From an uncultured Anaerolineaceae bacterium (GTDB taxonomy: Bacteria; Chloroflexota; Anaerolineae; Anaerolineales; Anaerolineaceae): DNA of 5,353 nucleotides. The DNA lies in NCBI GenBank assembly GCA_937890875.1, contig CALAEB010000459.1, positions 1 through 5,353 on the forward strand. Direction: 5' to 3'. The stretch's first letter is position 1. Each line of letters starts with the position of its first letter. Shown here in pieces: positions 3,999-5,353 of the stretch. The translations under genes were made by a program, and so were the position numbers. A model generated the notes under the pieces. The model did no database searches. It worked only from the letters and a program-made list of their open reading frames with translations, and was not told the DNA's origin.

Positions 3999-5353
3999 AT
4001 GGCGAAAAAAGAAAAGATATCAAACTTCGGGATTGACCCGGAACCGCTTGATTTTTCCAATGAAACCTGGTCATGGAAAGGGGAAATCCCGAATATGCCG
4101 ATCCAGGCGGACGGATTTTCTTATGACCTGATCGATGAAGACGGGAATGATAAGACAGCGCTGGCGCTGGGTATTTTGGGCATGATCATCATCGTGTTCA
4201 ACGCAAAGGGCCCGAAAATCCGGGAAGAAGATGTCCAACCGGTGTTCCATCAGGTGATTAATACCCGCAACTGGCATTCCCTGACTGAAAAAGAGGGCAA
4301 TCAACTGGGCAAGGCTGCCATCAACAAACTGACCGATGCCGAAACCAGCAGCGACGTTTTTGATCTGGCGTCGTTTGCGCCATTGGAAGTGAAGCGGGCG
4401 TTACTGCGCAAATTGTTTGTGATTGCACGCTATCGGATTAAACCGGAATTTACGGCGGAGGCGGAAAGACGGATCGTGGAAGATATCGTTCCGCTGATCT
4501 TTGCCGATCCTGAATTTGAACTGGCGCAGCTGACCGGCCTGATTATCCGGCCGAAAAATGAAGCGGAAGCGGCCCCCTATGAAGTTCCGGCGGAACGCGA
4601 TGATTTTGAACCGGATGAGACGGCGGAAACGGAAACCTTTTCCGAAGCCGAGCCGGACGCGGAGGAAGCGCTGCAGGACCAATTGACCTCCTTAAGGCAG
4701 GAAGTGCCGTCCGCAGCTGAAAGCCGGGAAGCGGCTCCCCAAAAAGAAACTTATATCCCGTTTTCAGATATGGAGCGGGAACAGCAGCAGACCGCGACGC
4801 CTGAGCGGGAAAAGCCGCGCCGATCCGGTCCGGCGAAAGGTCAGGACAAGCGGGCGGGTTTCGGCCGTCCGCCGGCTGAAGAACTTGCGGACAATGTGCC
4901 TGCCGAGACAGATATTCAGCCTGTGGACAGCGGCGATACCCGTTCTGATAATTTTGGGTATGATTCGGTAGTTTCTGCTCCGCAGGATCTGCCGCAGCAT
5001 CAGCAGATTCCGATGCCGGATCTGCAAAATGTGCCGAAGCCGCCGGTACCGCCGGTTCCCAATGCGGATCTCCCGCGGCAGCAGATGCCGGTATCCGGAC
5101 AACCGTACCCATATCCGGCCGACCCGAACGCGCCGTATCCTTATCCGGCTAATCCGGCCCGGCAGACCCCGCCGCAGGGACCGGTACCCGGACAACCGTA
5201 CTCATATCCGGCCGACCCGAACGCGCCGTATCCTTATCCGGCTAATCCGACCCGGCAGACCCCGCCGCAGGGGCCGGTACCCGGACAACCGTACTCGCAT
5301 CCGGCTGACCCGAATGCGCCGTATCCTTATCCGGCTAATCCGGCCTGGCAGAC
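3999..5353 (+). CDS. Unrecognised protein with helical N-terminus and Pro/Tyr-rich tandem repeats (runs off right edge)
   Basis: I do not recognise this protein. At least 451 residues are encoded without a stop. Residues about 50-185 look helical and globular, with a hydrophobic stretch ALALGILGMIIIVF (54-67) and a second helical part from KRALLRKLFVIARYR (132-146) to about 180. The pattern loosely recalls TerB-like helical bundles, but lacks the typical acidic DG motif, so this is only a hint. Residues about 187-235 are very acidic, about 250-290 mixed and basic (REKPRRSGPAKGQDKR, 270-285), and 295-365 rich in Pro, Gln and Asp. From residue 367 a 31-residue unit containing PYPYPADPNAPYPYPANP repeats to the window edge. 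There is no signal peptide. The hydrophobic stretch could be a single membrane helix or a buried helix. The ribosome site is strong and no operon partner is visible upstream. The central and C-terminal parts are probably disordered. Confidence 0.85.
   Translation, partial: MAKKEKISNFGIDPEPLDFSNETWSWKGEIPNMPIQADGFSYDLIDEDGNDKTALALGILGMIIIVFNAKGPKIREEDVQPVFHQVINTRNWHSLTEKEGNQLGKAAINKLTDAETSSDVFDLASFAPLEVKRALLRKLFVIARYRIKPEFTAEAERRIVEDIVPLIFADPEFELAQLTGLIIRPKNEAEAAPYEVPAERDDFEPDETAETETFSEAEPDAEEALQDQLTSLRQEVPSAAESREAAPQKETYIPFSDMEREQQQTATPEREKPRRSGPAKGQDKRAGFGRPPAEELADNVPAETDIQPVDSGDTRSDNFGYDSVVSAPQDLPQHQQIPMPDLQNVPKPPVPPVPNADLPRQQMPVSGQPYPYPADPNAPYPYPANPARQTPPQGPVPGQPYSYPADPNAPYPYPANPTRQTPPQGPVPGQPYSHPADPNAPYPYPANPAWQ
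5094..5353 (+). repeat. 93-bp in-frame tandem repeats (31-residue units), about 2.8 copies, continuing past the edge
   Basis: The unit beginning with GGACAACCGTAC recurs at 5097, 5190 and 5283, a period of 93 bases and so in frame. Copies 1 and 2 differ at only three bases of 93; copy 3 has about six further changes before the window ends. Each unit contains two half-motifs, PYPYPADP and PYPYPANP, then ARQTPPQGPVP. A degenerate partial unit (PRQQMPVSGQP) precedes copy 1. The near identity points to recent expansion or gene conversion. Confidence 0.93.

Noticed and set aside
4543..5195. Two overlapping Arg/Pro-rich open frames on the minus strand opposite the repeat-protein gene
   Set aside because: Their composition is that expected from the complement of a GC-rich, Pro/Glu-rich coding region, and the plus frame has a clear start and ribosome site.
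5094..5353. CRISPR-like array from regular 93-bp repeats
   Set aside because: The repeats are contiguous, in frame, and vary at scattered positions; there are no unique spacers between them.

Overview
The window shows a bacterial chromosome segment. Its coding parts are moderately GC-rich and its gaps are clearly AT-richer. It carries four protein genes, two of them cut by the window edges. The style (housekeeping genes separated by long structured gaps, Shine-Dalgarno sites on some genes only, RuvB and QueA sequences not close to the enterobacterial or Bacillus forms) would fit a PVC-group bacterium such as Lentisphaerota. That is an impression only; no phylogenetic marker here proves it.

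Left part, minus strand: ruvB (Holliday junction branch-migration motor, 2302-1247) is followed in the same direction by queA (queuosine tRNA modification, 967 to beyond the left edge). The ruvB-queA order is a common bacterial arrangement, but here the two are 279 bases apart. The gap holds repeat copies and potential hairpins. ruvB has no visible ribosome site, and a TATAAT lies 7 bases before its ATG, so it may be leaderless. Its C-terminus ends in QANLF, which resembles a sliding-clamp binding peptide.

Middle: a divergent gap (2303-2729) leads to an aldose 1-epimerase (GalM) family gene at 2730-3701 on the plus strand. The gap contains a perfect 17-bp inverted repeat that would lie in the epimerase mRNA leader if the TATAAT at 2570 is its promoter.

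Right part: after a 297-base gap with a GC-rich hairpin, a dispersed-repeat copy and a 45-base near-perfect hairpin, an unrecognised plus-strand gene starts at 3999 and runs off the right edge. It encodes a helical N-terminal region, an acidic then basic disordered-looking middle, and a Pro/Tyr-rich region of 93-bp (31-residue) tandem repeats.

The strongest unexplained signal is a family of short interspersed repeats confined to the three gaps. Its hallmark is the octamer TTTCGAAT (or ATTCGAAA). The core TTCGAA occurs eight times in about 1 kb of non-coding DNA and I found none in about 4.3 kb of coding DNA. Two copies share an identical inverted pair with a 12-base spacer and match at 24 of 28 positions, and a third copy extends the similarity to about 60 bases. 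The genes look functionally unrelated (DNA repair, tRNA modification, sugar metabolism, unknown), apart from the ruvB-queA pair.
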